From the NCBI GenBank assembly GCA_038380795.1, contig CM076259.1:24658977-24722976 (forward strand): a stretch of DNA of 64,000 nucleotides, written 5' to 3'. Shown here one piece after another: positions 27,551 to 40,615 of the stretch (its first letter is position 1; every line of letters begins with the position of its first letter). Position numbers and translations under genes: made by a program. The DNA comes from Pyrocephalus nanus (lineage: Eukaryota; Chordata; Aves; Passeriformes; Tyrannidae). The notes under the pieces were generated by a model. That model ran no database searches and had not been told where the DNA came from. It saw nothing but the letters and a program-made list of their open reading frames with translations.

Positions 27551-29643
27551 GATTTTGTGCCACCACAACACCCTGAAACAGAGAGGGGAGAATGGGTGGG
27601 GAAGGGGAGGTGAAGGGAGAAGTCTCTTGAACGCATCCCATTCAAACACAAGTACAGGAACCCATGGCAAACATGGGAGAGGATTTTCCTGCCCTAACAT
27701 AGGGTTTTGTTTGCAGTTGGTTCCCTGGGAACCTGTGAGCAGCCCACAAAGCCGCCCAGAGTTCTCAGCAGCACACAGTGCCATGCTTTCTGCCTTCTCT
27801 TCCTTGTCCCACATCAGTCAAGATCCTGTTTTTCCCCACTACAGTTCAACCAAAGAGCTGAAAGCACTGCAGAGACAGGACTGCATTGAATGCCCCAGTC
27901 TCCACACTGGCATCACTATGAGGTAAAGCACATAGCCCTACCGCTATCAGCCTCTTTTCGAGGAGGCAGGAGTGGAGAAAGAGACAGAAACAAGGCACTT
28001 CACAAGATAAAATATCTTTCCTTAAGCACAAGACTGATGTCAAGTGCACCTGCACTATTTCTTAATCGCAACCATACAAAATCTTTTTATATCCTGCAAA
28101 CATTTTCTGTCAAGAGGCAGGAAGGTATTTTTCTGGTTTTTTCCCGTTCTCCTAAAGAAAACATGCATATGCCTCTCCCCTTTTTCTGCCAGTGCTCAGT
28201 TAGATTGGCTTCATAGGTATATAATGTTGGAAATAAAAGCCTTGCTGTCACCTTTTGTCCACCTGTTAAATCCTGCCACCATCCTGCAGTGAGTTCAAAT
28301 CTGTAGTAAGAGACGCATGAAAAATCCCATGTACGAACCATTATTAGGGCAGGGATAAGCCTCCAAATCACTTAGGATGCAGAGCCGCAGTTCACGTCTG
28401 TCTTTAATGCCCAAGAGCTAACATCAATAATTTAATGAGTGCCTTACATCCTGAAATATTTCACAAACGGCAAAAACAAGACTCACTCCACCCATCTCTA
28501 CATTGGGAGGTGGCAGCTGTTGAGCCAGGCAGAGCAACGCTACGTGACAGTTTAGGACAGAGGGTAAAAAAACAAATCCTAGCTCCAGCAGAAATTGCTT
28601 CTGTGAAGGAAAAGAAACAGCACAGCATGTACATGTATAAAAAAGCCCTATCCCGTAGGAAAAAAAAATGACCAGGGATTTTTTAAAAAGCATTGAGGTC
28701 CTTGTTTTACCCTGTGCTCAAATGGCAACATTTCTCCAAATGATGCCAAAGCAGCAAGTTGACTGAATCAATATCATGCTTGCCATCTTCTGAATCACTC
28801 ACTCCATTCCTATAGCAGATTTTTTTTGGCTACTCCCATACAAGCACTAACCAGACATAAACCTGCTTAGGGTGTAATTGCTGCAAGCGTGGCTTAAAGC
28901 TGAACAGCAGCACACTTACTGAGCTGCCGTGCTGAGAAGCCTAAGTAGCATCCAGTTAATCTTCTCAAATCTCATTATTGCAGCAGAGTGACAGATGGGT
29001 ATTTTAGCAAGCTAGGAATGAGGCCTAATTAGGACTCATAGCCCTTCTTTGTATTTATCACATCAGTTCTTCCCCATCTCAAGCAGGTTTGTGAGCAGCG
29101 ATGGAGGGCTGCCTCTACCATCGTTCTCCGTCTGCCACCCCGAGGACAGCAGGCACTGGGTCACCTGCATCCACCTGATCTAGGCTGCAGGAGTATCTCA
29201 TTCCTCATCTAGGTTCTGGCAAGTCTAAAGGGTGAGCCCAAACTAAAGTTATTGGGATACAGAACTGAATTTCCTGACTCAGACCCCATTTGTGGCTTTG
29301 CACAGCAAAGCTCAGCCAGCAGTATGTAACCCACTATTGAGCCAGGAGGGAAGAATGATGGACTCAATGGATCAAAACCAGCTCTTCTCATTTCTCTGCC
29401 TAAGCCTGCCTTAGGCACAGAGGCTTGATGTATTGACTTTGGCAACATGTGCATGCTGCCATCCTGGCAATAAAGTTATTGAAATGGAGGGGGACAGGAG
29501 GGGATAAAAAAAAGCTCCAACTAAATAGCAGGAACGGAAAACACTTGAGAGAAGGGAGAATCCTCCACACCCCCACTGTAACCCTGAGCCATCGCCTCAG
29601 GCCTCCACGCTCTTTTTAGAGATTCCAGGACATTTGTTTTAAC

Positions 29644-29658
29644 TTTTTTTTTTTTTTT
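29644..29658. repeat. (T)15 homopolymer
   Basis: Fifteen consecutive T in intron 1, followed by CCCC. No associated element was recognised. Confidence 0.85.
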
Positions 29659-30284
29659 CCCCTGCATTCCTCCTTGTTGTACTTCTGGTTTCCAGTTGGG
29701 ACTGGAATGGAGAGAACAGGATTATAGAAGGAAGTCTGTTGCTCTATTTTTCTGGCTTGATTAGAAGCAGAAGATGCAATAAATCTCACAAGAGAGTTTG
29801 TTCTCATTTAGCCTCTTGTGTATCTAAAACTACCTGACCAGGGCAAGGGTAAGGAAAATGCAGTACCAAGTGGAGCACACTGAGAAGATAAAGAGAGAAA
29901 GAGCAAAGTGCTGAAGCTGTTCCCCTCTCTGAATTTGCACAAGAAAAGAAAACAATTCAGTCCCACTGACAGCTTATTTCTTTCACACAAATTGCAGCAC
30001 AGATGCAATGGCTCCAGAAGGAGGCTCACCCTGCCTGATCACACCTCCAAACCTCTTAACGTGTGACTGCCACCACTAGCAGTGGCACCATAATGAGAGA
30101 TGAATAGAAAAACAAGAACTAGTTGCACATGGAGCAAAGGGTTTTCCACATGCTGGATGGCCATGTTGTGCTGCCAAGATGACTGTCTGCAACAGTACTG
30201 ACAGTCACATTTGCTGCTGAGATGGTAACATGCAAAATACCAATAGTATCAAAAATATCCCAGCTTAAATATTCCGATCCAGAT

Positions 30285-30291
30285 ACACACA

Positions 30292-30322
<31 letters not shown>
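30285..30322. repeat. (AC)n microsatellite
   Basis: About nineteen AC units with a single AT interruption near 30298. It is a candidate polymorphic marker in intron 1. Confidence 0.95.
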
Positions 30323-31571
30323 TCTCTTCTCTCCCAATGTTCTGTGTCTGCTAAATCAGCATTTATCTATGAGACAGTGACTATAGATGGTGAGTTCAGG
30401 CACAGACCTAGTCTAGATTCTCAACCCTGGATCCCACATGTAGAGAAAATTTGTGAGCACATTCAGCACCTTTCGGATAAAAAGGCAATACCAATGCTGC
30501 TGTATTTAGTGAAAACCAGCAGTGGTATCCTTTAAATGAAGTTTATACTGGAGAATCTGACCTGATCTCCTGTCTAATGCTCTTTAGGAAATAAGTTAAA
30601 CAACTTAGTTACATCACGAACATCTTCTGGCCATTTGGATGTTCAATCCCTATTTTAGGGATGGAGGTGTATCTCCGCTAACCATTTCCTCATGTGCCAG
30701 TGTTTAATGACATTATAAAACCAAATACGTGTATATTCCCAGATTGGAGAGAGCAAAGAGAGGACACGAGATTTAAAGAGAGCTTTGCATTTGGGTTGGG
30801 GTTTATTTTTTTGTTCTTTCTTTAACTGTTCTGTACTTTATGGAACTAAACAAAGCCTCCTGTTCCACATGATAAATCTTCACGCTGCTCCTGGCCCCAG
30901 AGAGCACAGGAGATAATAGCATTTCCAAAGGCATTTAGTTAGCTGAGCCTTGAGTGTAGAAGAGGGCAGTGAGAGGAGCTAGAGATAAATGGCTATGAAA
31001 CCAACTCAGCTGCTCAGGGCGTATTTCTAAGAGCAGCAGCCACAGCTGAGAATCCTGCAGAGGGATGCACGTTGCTCAATCCCTGTGCTGGAGAAGGGCT
31101 TGTAACAGCCACCACAAAAAAAAGAAGCCTGGCCACAGTGTCCTGGTTCAGTGCACAGTGGCTTTTTGGGGAGGGAGAGGTGGGGTTGTTACAACCACCA
31201 CTTGAGAAAAGTGTGGTGCTGCAAAGCATCATTTGTAGACTTTCTGTTAAGTCAAGGCTCTACTCAGCTTTCAGAAGATGCAGCATATCAGTGTATTATA
31301 TAAAGCATACATTAATTCATTTGAGCTGGCCAGCAGCAAAACTGCAGAAACCATTAAAGAACAGGGACCCTTTATGAAAAGACAATCCATTTCAAGCATT
31401 AACCAGGGCAGAAAGGATCCTTTACACTCTCCCAATTGCACATTAGTTATTGACTGAATTTTACAGCCTAAGCTGGGATAGCAAGGCAAATTTCTGATAA
31501 GTAACTGTATCAATTACTTAAGAACATCAGAAGAATTAGGAGGAGGGGGGCTGAGGGGGGAAGATCCTTCC

Positions 31572-32105
31572 CCTCTGCACCATTGAGCCCACACCTGGAG
31601 TCCTGTGTCCAGCTCTGAGCCCCACAGCACAAGACAGACTTACTAGAGCAAGCTCAGATGGAGGGCCACAGAGATGATTAAGGGACTGGAGCATCTCTCA
31701 TATGAGGAGAACCTGGGATTGTTCAGCCTGGCTAAGAGATGGATCAGGAGGGATCTATTAATGTGAGTGAATATCTGATGGGAGGAAGTGAAGAAAAGGG
31801 AGCCAGTCTCTTCTCAGCGGTGCCTACTGACAGCACAAAACATACAAATTAAAAATCACGAGACTACATCTGAACACAATACTTTTTTACTGTGATGGTA
31901 ATCACAAATGTTGTGGAGTCTTCCTCTGTGGAGATATTCAAAACTCAGCTGGACACAGTTCTGGACAACTGGCTCAAGATGACCCTACTTGAGCAGAGGT
32001 TTTGGTGTGCAAGAAGTACACCAAAGTACACCAAGTACAGGTGTACTTGAGAAGTACACTTCTCAAGAAGTCCCTGATCACCTCAGTAGTCATGTGATTC
32101 TGTAA
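31572..32105 (+). mobile_element. CR1 non-LTR retrotransposon, 5'-truncated 3' fragment
   Basis: The sequence follows the 3' part of avian CR1 in plus orientation. In order it shows CACACCTGGAGTCCTGTGTC, GATGATTAAGGGACTGGAGC, ATCTCTCATATGAGGAGAAC, TTGTTCAGCCTGG, ATTAATGTGAGTGAATATCT, TGTGGAGTCTTCCTCTGTGG and AGATATTCAAAACTCAGCTG, ending in GTGATTCTGTAA. This corresponds to the reverse transcriptase C-terminus and the short 3' UTR. The reading frame is broken by indels and stops, so the copy is dead. Near the 3' end about 60 bases of AGTACACC-type repeats and a palindrome replace the expected short spacer. Truncation at the 5' end is typical of CR1 insertion. Confidence 0.92.
32046..32067. repeat. 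Perfect 10-bp inverted repeat inside the CR1
   Basis: CTTGAGAAGT-AC-ACTTCTCAAG is a perfect hairpin with a 2-base loop. It belongs to a short insertion (about 32009-32070) in which AGTACACC is repeated, at a place where CR1 copies normally run directly into the GGACTAGATGATCTCCAGA-like end. It probably arose by local template switching. Confidence 0.85.
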
Positions 32106-32866
32106 CATTTTTTGCTGCTGCTAACTCTTCCTATATGAACATTAACTCACCTAAGTCGAGGCAGCCACCAAGCCAACCCAACATTGCTTGGAACTCGGTC
32201 TGTCACACACATTATCAGCTGCTGACAGCAGGATGGAGGAAGGCTGGTTTGAGCCTAGGCCAGGCTGCTGCTCCCGAATGGGAACACAGCAACTGAGGTG
32301 GAGGAACTGAAGGCAAATGCAAGAAGCATGAGTTTTGTTCTGCCCCTCTTGGTGCACTGTAAAAATCAAAAGGGCCTCCACTGGGGTGAAAATGGGGATT
32401 CTAATCCAGCTGCAGTGTCATGTTCAAGGCAGGAGGATGAAACAGAAGATGACTGGGACTTTCCTGTCTTCTTACGTGCCAAAAGACTTGTAGAGTTAGG
32501 GGCTGAACTCCTCACCCTCACACACAAGGATAGCATTGATCTGGCACTTGAGTGAGGGTGAACTTTGGTATTGGTGTCTTTAACTTCATTATATGCACGG
32601 GCCACAAAATCTGACAATAACCTAGGTTTTAAGCCCATGGTAAGTACTTTCATATCTGAAACCACACTGGTGCAGAAGATTAGACAGACTGCTTGCGGTT
32701 TCAGATAAATATAGAAAACAGAGGTCTACATTATTGAATTAAGTATGAAAGTTAATAATAAAGTCAGCACGGTTGCACAACGTTATTTCATTTAACACTA
32801 AATTCAATTTATGTTACACTGTTCTCTGTCTGTGGCCATTGTAAACATGCTGCAGATTCTTTTTCC

Positions 32867-32880
32867 TTTTTTTTTTTTTT
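32867..32880. repeat. (T)14 homopolymer
   Basis: Fourteen consecutive T following TTCTTTTTCC in intron 1. No associated element was recognised. Confidence 0.8.
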
Positions 32881-34884
32881 GTTGACAATGCAAAACACAT
32901 TAACTGAAGTTATCAGCAGAGAAGCTGAAGGTTCTGGCATACAAACAAAAGACAGCTGGGGCTTGAGGCTCTGGGAATGTATGGAGAGGAGCCACTAGTA
33001 GGCAGCTAGCAACACTATTCGCCCTTAAAACAACCAGCAGTGCAGCCATTTAGCAGCCTTTGCATTTTAATAAGGTATCTGTAGGTTTCCATGTCAAAAT
33101 TTTAAGTGCGTCTGGTGCCTTGTTGGTGGTTCAGGACTGGAGGCAGATGCTGGTAGCTCTCCATCCTTTAATCACTCTCCAGATGAGAGATTCAGTCCAA
33201 GCCATGATGTGGGCAGTCCATCTGCCAGCCACCCCAACCCAGACCCTTCAGAGCAGGGCTGGGTATGCCGTTCCTGGCAGGCTGTTTTCATTTCTCTTAT
33301 TACCGTTAAAGGAAAAACACTGGAACATAAATTTTTGGAACAACCCTGACTAACAGCAAATGTTGCTGCTGTAGAACTGCGTTATATATATATCCAAAGC
33401 CCAAGTAACAGATCCGAACTTTCTAGTATTTTGTTTGTGTCATGAGTTCTCCAAACCCAAAACTTTGGATCCAAGCACCCCAGACCAATGGGGATCTCCC
33501 AGGCTTTTTCATCGTGTCTAAATCAGCCTGTGTTGTACATCCACCCTGTGCAGTGCCAGCATTTCATCCACCTTTGAGAGCTGTGATACCACAAGCAGTG
33601 AAGTTTGGTTCACTCCTTGGTTTCCATGTTCAGATGAAATCAGCTGTTACCAACAAAGAGAAAACATTTGCTAAATCAAAATACATTTTCTAATCTCAAA
33701 CGTGCAGGCAAGATGTAATTCATGCTGTTCACAGTGGGTGGGGGAGAAGGCAGGATCAAAGTGGGGCTCAGTGCATGCAAACGACACATCTGCCTCCTGT
33801 GGTCCTCAGTAAGGAAAATGTAAAGCAGGAGGCAACATGGAAGAGCTCTCTGCTAATCACATAGTGCTAGCAATGGAAAGTCAATACAGAACAAATAGCT
33901 GAGCTCGCAACATGAATGTTAAATGGCAGTAACACTGTGCTACAGAGACACAAAAAATCCAGCTCCCAGGAACCAGAAACAGATTGAGCAAGTAACACAA
34001 ACATCATCCAAAACAAGGAGGAACAGCAGAGTAGCAGAAGCAAGCAGATGGCTTCTGCTCCCGTTGTTCCCAGTGTCTTTTTGCTCTCACTTGTTGCCAT
34101 AGAGGCTGGTATCTGGGACTCAAAATGTGATGCTCTGCTTGTGAGAGCGGGTGGAGAAAAAGCAAGATTTACATTATTAATAATTTCCCCCACACTGTCC
34201 ATTTTGGCAGCAGTTTTTCCCTCTGCAGTCTGCTGGACATGCCTTGGCAGTCTCTGAAAGGGCAAGGAGCTGTCTTCCCTCCAAGCCCAGCCCAGCTTGT
34301 TCACTGCCAATACATGTACTCACCTCTCAGCGCCCCTCTGCCTCAGCTCTCCTATACTGTGCAATAGTACAATCCCACTTCTTTTGCCCCCAAACTTCAG
34401 AGCTGTCCCTTTTACTCCTATCACAAAGATGAGGGATGCATCCTTAAATATCCACAGAGCCTGCATGACTATAGCCAGGAATAGACCCCAAAGAGAGAAG
34501 GTCATGGGGCTTCTCAGCATATCAGCACTGTGAAAATGTAGAACAGACCACAGCAGCACATCACACCATAAAAAAGGACTAATGCATTTCCAAGACAGCC
34601 CAAGAGGCCATTCTTGTCCTGTTCTCATCCTAGCCCCTGCCACTTCCTTCCTTGAATGGAGACAAGTGTTTGCATAGCCACAGAGTAAGGCAGGTCAGGG
34701 AAGAGATCTAGGTTGAAAGCAATTTGGCTACAGAAAAAGGTTTCTTTTCAGCTTGATCAGTTTTTGAGACAGAAATCCCCAGTGTCACAGTTTCTAATTT
34801 TGAGAGCAGGATGAATGCAGCCCTTCATTCTTCTGCAGCAGATTAAATGAGCGTGTGGCATTTTCATTTTTCCAAGGGGAGTTT

Positions 34885-34901
34885 AAAAAAAAAAAAAAAA
34901 A
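34885..34901. repeat. (A)17 homopolymer
   Basis: Seventeen consecutive A in intron 1. The bases upstream contain no polyadenylation signal or recognisable retrocopy. Confidence 0.85.
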
Positions 34902-35919
34902 GTTGTCTTTTTCCTCCACTTTGCCATTAATGATCCTTCAGCAGATTTCCCAGGATTTTCTGCATGCATCACTGAACAAAAGCACCTATCCAAAAGTATG
35001 GGCACACATTCACTTTAAAATATCACCACAAGAGAGGCAGCTTAAAAGAACGTACTAAGTGAACAGAAATGCACCTTTGTGTGGTACACATTTACTTGTG
35101 CTATGGACTTGCAAGCACCCTCCTGCTTGTATCTGCATGCTCTTATCCCACAAACACATGCAGCTGCACATGGCAAGTGTGAGGAAGAGAAGCCACATGA
35201 CCCAGAAAAGCTGCTTCACATCTGGGTAGCAGGTTTAATGATTGGCTCCAAAGGGACTCTGTTCTCAAAGCAAACTACTATTTTCCTGAGTGACAGGTCT
35301 TTTCATCCATTCAAGGATGGACAAGGCAGCTTCACTGTGAAATGCAAAACACCAAAACTGAGCAGAAGTTAGTATGCTTAAGGGGCTGCACTGACACAGC
35401 CAAAGAGTATCCAATGCCATCTTTCCTTCGTACAAAGCACATTATTGCTGAAATTATTGTTACAATCTTCCCTCAGAACTACCTGCCTATCCTACAGCGA
35501 AGTTTGTACCTACTGCAGCTCTCAACAACATTTAGGATCCTGCTTGTGGAGCCAGCGCTACCACATTTCTGAGATCACTAGCGCTAAATTAAAACTTGCC
35601 TTATTCTTTCATTCAAATGCAGTTGTGACAACGCAAAAGCAGTCATTGCACAACCACACAGCATAAAAGAGTATCATATGGGCTAGCCATATCGTTGTCT
35701 CCTTTCCCATACTTCAATCCAGGGTCTTGTAAGGGTTTCCTCACATCTCTCTGTGCTGCATTTGCAGACAACAGCTCCCTTTCCCTCCCCAGCCTCAGGG
35801 AGTGCTGCTGGCTGGCCTTGCTCCCTGCCATGGCAAGAAGCAGCTTCAAGTGGGGAGCATAAGAGAGTTGGTGGCTTCAAAACTTGTCAAATGAAGTGAC
35901 TCTTTTTCTAAAGGAAAAA

Positions 35920-35950
35920 ACAAACCAACCAACAAACAAACAAAAACAAA
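35920..35950. repeat. (CAAA)n-like tract
   Basis: A short run of CAAAC/AACA units (CAAACCAACCAACAAACAAA and on) in intron 1. Confidence 0.8.
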
Positions 35951-38900
35951 GCCAGTAAGCAGCATTAGATGAAGAGCTAGAAAGTGCTTTGGGTGCTACA
36001 GACTCAGGATGAGAGTCATTGAGGGAGCTGTGGGGAGTGTGGGAGGGGGTTGAGAGGAAAAGCTGAGCTCATTGCATCCCAACCAGACAACATCAGGCAG
36101 GAAACAGATGTGGAAGAAACCACAGAGGGGTACAGCAACAGCAGAATTAACTCTCCAGCAAATAGGGGAATCTCAGACTTATAGAGCTGACCTGCACCCT
36201 AAGAACAAGGCATCGAATCTGAGACTTTGATTTTTGCAATCCTGGCAGCATCTCCGAGCGCAGCATTGGGACACCACCACATGAAAAAATTAAGGAAACA
36301 ATTTAGCTTTATTCTGCCTGGCCCTAAGCAAATGAAGCAAAGGTAGGTGCAGATTGGAAGAAGTTACTGTGCGAAAGACTGGACTACCTTTTACCAGCAC
36401 AATCCAAATTTTGTAGATGCTGTGTATATTTCCATTCTAAAAAGGGAAGTTGTACCTGGTTGTGTATCTGAAATCCCAGTCTGAATATCTCACAGTTAGA
36501 AGCACTGGGAATATTAAACTCCATTTTGACTTAGTCCCTCTCACTTTAACAGCTTTGACTCTTACAATACTTCTGTGATATAACCAGAAGCAAGACTGCT
36601 CTCTGTGACTGTTTTCTTAACCAGTTCAGACTGTCCTGTCCCAGCTAAAGATGGTGCACAACTTTGTGTCTTGTCTTCTCTGCTGGCCCATCCATCGCTA
36701 GAAAATTATACTGCTGTTATTACAGAAACTGAGGGCATGATGTGCAGCTTCCATTGACTTCAGTAGAGGCACAATGCATTTTTCTCCTCTGGAAACCAAG
36801 CTGGTTATCAAGAGGCTAAAACATCGTTCTATAGTTAATCCTTCGAGGCTATTATCTGTCAGCCCCATTGCACCTGTACACTTCAATAAAGTTTGACACA
36901 GGAAAATGTTTTAGAAGAGGGCATTAACTTCCTCCTTCATTGGTGCCAATCCATGTCCAAAGCCTGGGCATAGACACTACTTTCTAGTGAAGCTCTGATA
37001 ATCCAAACAATCACTTGACTTTCGATGTGGATTCAGTGCTGACAGCAACACAATCGGGACTATGTAAAATTAGACAACTTTTACTCATTGGTATTTCCAG
37101 ACACCATGCCTTTATGTCCTATGTGAGCTTGGCCTCAAACACACTGCTATTCAAGTCATTGTTTGATAATTGTGGTGGGGAGGAAGTAAAGTTGATTTTT
37201 CCCCAAGTTTCTAGCCCTCTTACCAAGGCAAACATTTGAAAAAGTAACTCAGATGCACACTGAAGTTTCAGAAAACAGGAAGCAGACAAAGAACCCAGCA
37301 CTGATTTTTATTTTATGTCATGGATTTAGTGGTCTGAGTCATGATTTCAAATGCTTGTGAGCACTGATAGCAGTCTGCCCCCATAAGGAGCGTGACCAGT
37401 GTCTGTGTAGAGACTGCCAGCAGGAAAAGGCCAAGTAGGGTCAAATGTGGTAATGACGGGAACTGTCTTGAAATGCAGTAAATTTAACACATGAGATTCT
37501 AACCAGCCACCAGCCACCAACATCTGTCCATCACCACTGATCTGTGTCAGATTTGAAGAACCGACTTAGGCTTTGTATCACATTTTTGCCTCCTGAGCTA
37601 CCCCACTGTACCTGTCTTTCCTTTGGCTGCTTTTAAATGCTTTGTAGTTTTGCTGGAGTTTTTATTATATTATGAAGTTCTTTCTAATGGAGGCTAGGTA
37701 TATGTGCCTGGTAGGGGAGACAGCAGGATCTTCAGCTCTCTCTGAAGTGGATCATAGCAAGTTATTAAACAGTTAAATGAGAGGAGAGGAAATGCTGATA
37801 CCTTAAGTAGAATATAATTCGCTCCACTGGAATTTGGCAACAACACAGGGACTAAGGTCCTTGCAGAAAGCACAAGCTGCTCTTCAACAACCACAAGCAT
37901 GTAGAGACACAAGTTGTGCCTCTCCTGCACAAAGCAACACACAAGTAGTGTAGCACCCCCTAACTGCAAAGGCCATGTACTCATCAAGAGGGAAAAAGAC
38001 TGAATTGTCTACACCAGCCTTGGCCATCCTCTGTGTTCCCTTTGCCAGCACCAGCAAAGCAGGTCTACACATCCCTTTGCCTGTGCAGGACAAGTCACAC
38101 AAAACAGCACTGCAGGATGGCATAAAGCATACCTGAGCACAAAACCACAAGTAACATGACTCATGTCCTGCCTGTCCTACAGCATCTTCTTTTCCAGTTA
38201 ATCCTTCTGGGTACATTTTAAAACCTGCTTTCAGAAAACTCCACAACAAAATATTTTCTGGACAGCAGCCAAAGTGCTCTTCTGCTCCTCATCACTTCCA
38301 GATACCATGAACAGTCTTATAACTTCTTTGCCTCCTAGCAGGGAACAACCTGAGCCTGTGTCCCACCAGTTAAACACATAGTACTATCTAAAGCAGAAAG
38401 AAAACTACTACTTTATGTCTCTATCAAAGTCTCCTGCTTGCAGGAGCACTTACTTGTCACTGGAAATAATTCTTAGCGGGACAGTTCAATTGTCCCCCAA
38501 ATCAACCATCTCTCATACCCTAAATGCTCTTCTAGTTTGGTATAGTTACAGGTTGCATGTTTGTGATGTCCTGATGACATCTGAACCTTCATTTTTTCCC
38601 AAGACATCACTTTGGCATACTTGGTCGCATTCCTATTGATCCTGAGAGCCCTACTAGCAAAGAAATGATTACCTCTAATACTTTCATTTCTTTTCTCCCT
38701 GTCCTGATGAATAGAACTGTACAGTCTAGCTTACACCCTTAATAATAAACCTATAACAAGTGAGTCCTTCATTTCTGGATCCCACCGCACTGGGCAATGG
38801 GATGTGCTATTTAACAAATTGCAGTACTGCATAAAGGGAAAGGAACTTCATATTCTCCCCCACTGCTCCTCAGCACAGAGACATAAGTAGGTTGGAACTG

Positions 38901-38973
38901 TGAACCACCCCACAAATGAGAACTGAGACAAAGTCCTTTCTTGTGCTCAAAACAACTATTTTCAAAAAACTAT

Positions 38974-39064
38974 GGGAGCTACTGAAGTGCAAGAAGGGGG
39001 TAGAAACCTGGGAAACTAAGGGGGGGGGGGGTGAATCCTTGAGCTCCCTCCTCCCTGGCAAACA
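38974..39064. repeat. Diverged direct repeat, copy A (with G12 run)
   Basis: This stretch begins at GGAGCTACTGAAG and ends at CTCCCTCCTCCCTGGCAAAC. It aligns with 41703-41797 at roughly 80 percent identity by eye outside the G run. It contains an uninterrupted run of twelve G at 39020-39031. Copy A lies in intron 1 about 1.5 kb downstream of exon 1, and copy B lies about 1.1 kb upstream of the start codon, in the same orientation. Confidence 0.7.
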
Positions 39065-39602
39065 TAGGTTTTGCTCTTCCAGCCTGATTTCTACTGCAGT
39101 AGCTATGTTTCTCCCTTTAAAATTCCCCTTGCTGCTGCAAGTGAATATACTGCCTGTGCCTGCCTTCCCTGAGTTGTTTTCCAGTGGTCCTGTAAACAGC
39201 TGTGAATAGTTCATCCACCACGGCAGTTCATGTTAGCACTGGATGGAATTCACCTATCTGCACCTCGCACTGGCAAAGGGACAGCAGTTCATGAAATGTA
39301 TTATTTTTCCTATCTCAATTCAATAGCCATTAAGGGCCATATAAGTTAAAAGGTACGGTACCTATTGCGGACAATCCACAGTGAAATAGAATGACTGGTT
39401 CTCCCCCATTTATAAGTAAATGTACATATATAACATTTTATCTTAGTGTTACATTTACTGCCCTCTTCACTGTGCAATGGAAAGGACTACTGTTATGTAG
39501 TCCATCCCTCTGCCAGTGCGGTTCCACACTGCACCTCATCAGCCATGCTCATCAGCAAATGAAAGACCTGATTGTACAGCCCTGACATTCCTGCTAGAAG
39601 TC

Positions 39603-39619
39603 TTTTTTTTTTTTTTTTT
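39603..39619. repeat. (T)17 homopolymer
   Basis: Seventeen consecutive T in intron 1, about 900 bases downstream of exon 1 in gene orientation. Confidence 0.85.
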
Positions 39620-40515
39620 GCTCAGAGTAACCTGACATTGGTAAAAGTTAGTTAATTCAAACTGGAACATAATGCTAAACCTGGATCATAATGCTAACAT
39701 CAGAGATGGCAACAGGCATGTATTTATTTTTTTTTCCTCTTGCTAAACTGCAGGTCTTTCTGCCTGCCAAACTCACAACGGCTTCTGTCGTCATCCAACT
39801 CACTTTAAAAATCATTCTGCTCCTTCCCTCATCAGCGACTAACCATTTCAAACTCAGGACCCTCTGACTTTATTGGAGTTACCTTTTATCTGAGCTACAG
39901 TGTTCTTATCAGATACCGGGGGGGCGCTGAGGTCAGGAGGAGGAGGAGGAGAGAAAGATACAGGCAGGGTAGTGAACATATTAGCTCAGCTGCCCCCTAC
40001 ACACACCCTACTCCACCCCATACCCCAATCTCTGTCCTGTCTCCATCCAGCAGGGAAAGGACAACATGGAAACTACAAAATTCTAGTCTCATGGACTTCA
40101 GCAAGATTTTGAAGTCATGGAGGAGAAAACACCAAGCACAGCTCAAATATTCAAACCTGACTCTCTAAAAGCCTGCTACTCTTTTCCACAGCCAGGCAGA
40201 TGGGAGAGGGCATCACAACATGTGTCTGGCTGCCTCTGTACACACATAGACAGCTCAAGAGCCCTAGCCCAGTCCTTTCCCCATACACAGTGCTACTCAT
40301 GCAAGGGTCATGCAGACGCGTCACTGAAGCAATCTTGCAATCGTTCATTCATTGTGAGTAATGGGACAGTGACTCCACTTCCCAGGGATAAACCAGCTCC
40401 AGGTTGTCTAACCTTTAGCCTTGGGAAAGATCTGGTTTGCAGTCCTACTAGTCAAAAAAAGAGGGACGCGCACTCTGCTTCTCTGCAACCATAGTGAGAA
40501 TAAAGAAGCATTTAC

Positions 40516-40615
40516 CATCCTGCCCAGAGCTCTCGAGATACTCCGTCAGGTCGCAGCCGAATGCGCTCGCAGCTCCCTTCCTCTTGAGTTTCTGTTTGGC
40601 TCCCTTGTTCTTCAT
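40516..40615 (-). CDS. ARHGAP31: ARHGAP31 coding exon 1 (translation start)
   Basis: This first coding exon has 33 full codons plus one base. The peptide reads MKNKGAKQKLKRKGAASAFG and then CDLTEYLESSGQD, the basic N-terminus characteristic of ARHGAP31/CdGAP. That is the main reason for choosing this gene over its paralogue ARHGAP32. The start codon is at 40613-40615 (minus strand). The same frame is closed upstream by an in-frame TAA at 40784-40786, and no other in-frame ATG was seen between them, which supports this start. The context CTC-ATG-A is weak by Kozak rules. The donor is CAGGATG|GTAAAT (GT at 40515-40514), leaving phase 1, and it joins exon 2 as GQD-V-PYVLK. The exon lies in the CpG island, as expected for a promoter-proximal exon. 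The Lys/Arg-rich stretch precedes the RhoGAP domain. Confidence 0.96.

Larger units (their letters stand above)
4660..40515 (-). other. ARHGAP31: ARHGAP31 intron 1 (about 35.9 kb)
   Basis: The long first intron is bounded by the exon 1 donor (ATG|GTAAAT, GT at 40515-40514) and the exon 2 acceptor (CTAG at 4663-4660). Open frames in it are short, lack recognisable domains and lie in all six frames as expected by chance. I found no additional exon, RNA gene or intact mobile element. Recognisable contents are simple repeats, a CR1 3' fragment at 31572-32105, a possible MIR-like relic near 19.2 kb, and CpG-retaining patches near 15.9 and 27.3 kb, all listed separately. Stretches between these entries appear to be unique intronic DNA in which I see nothing specific. 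Confidence 0.9.
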
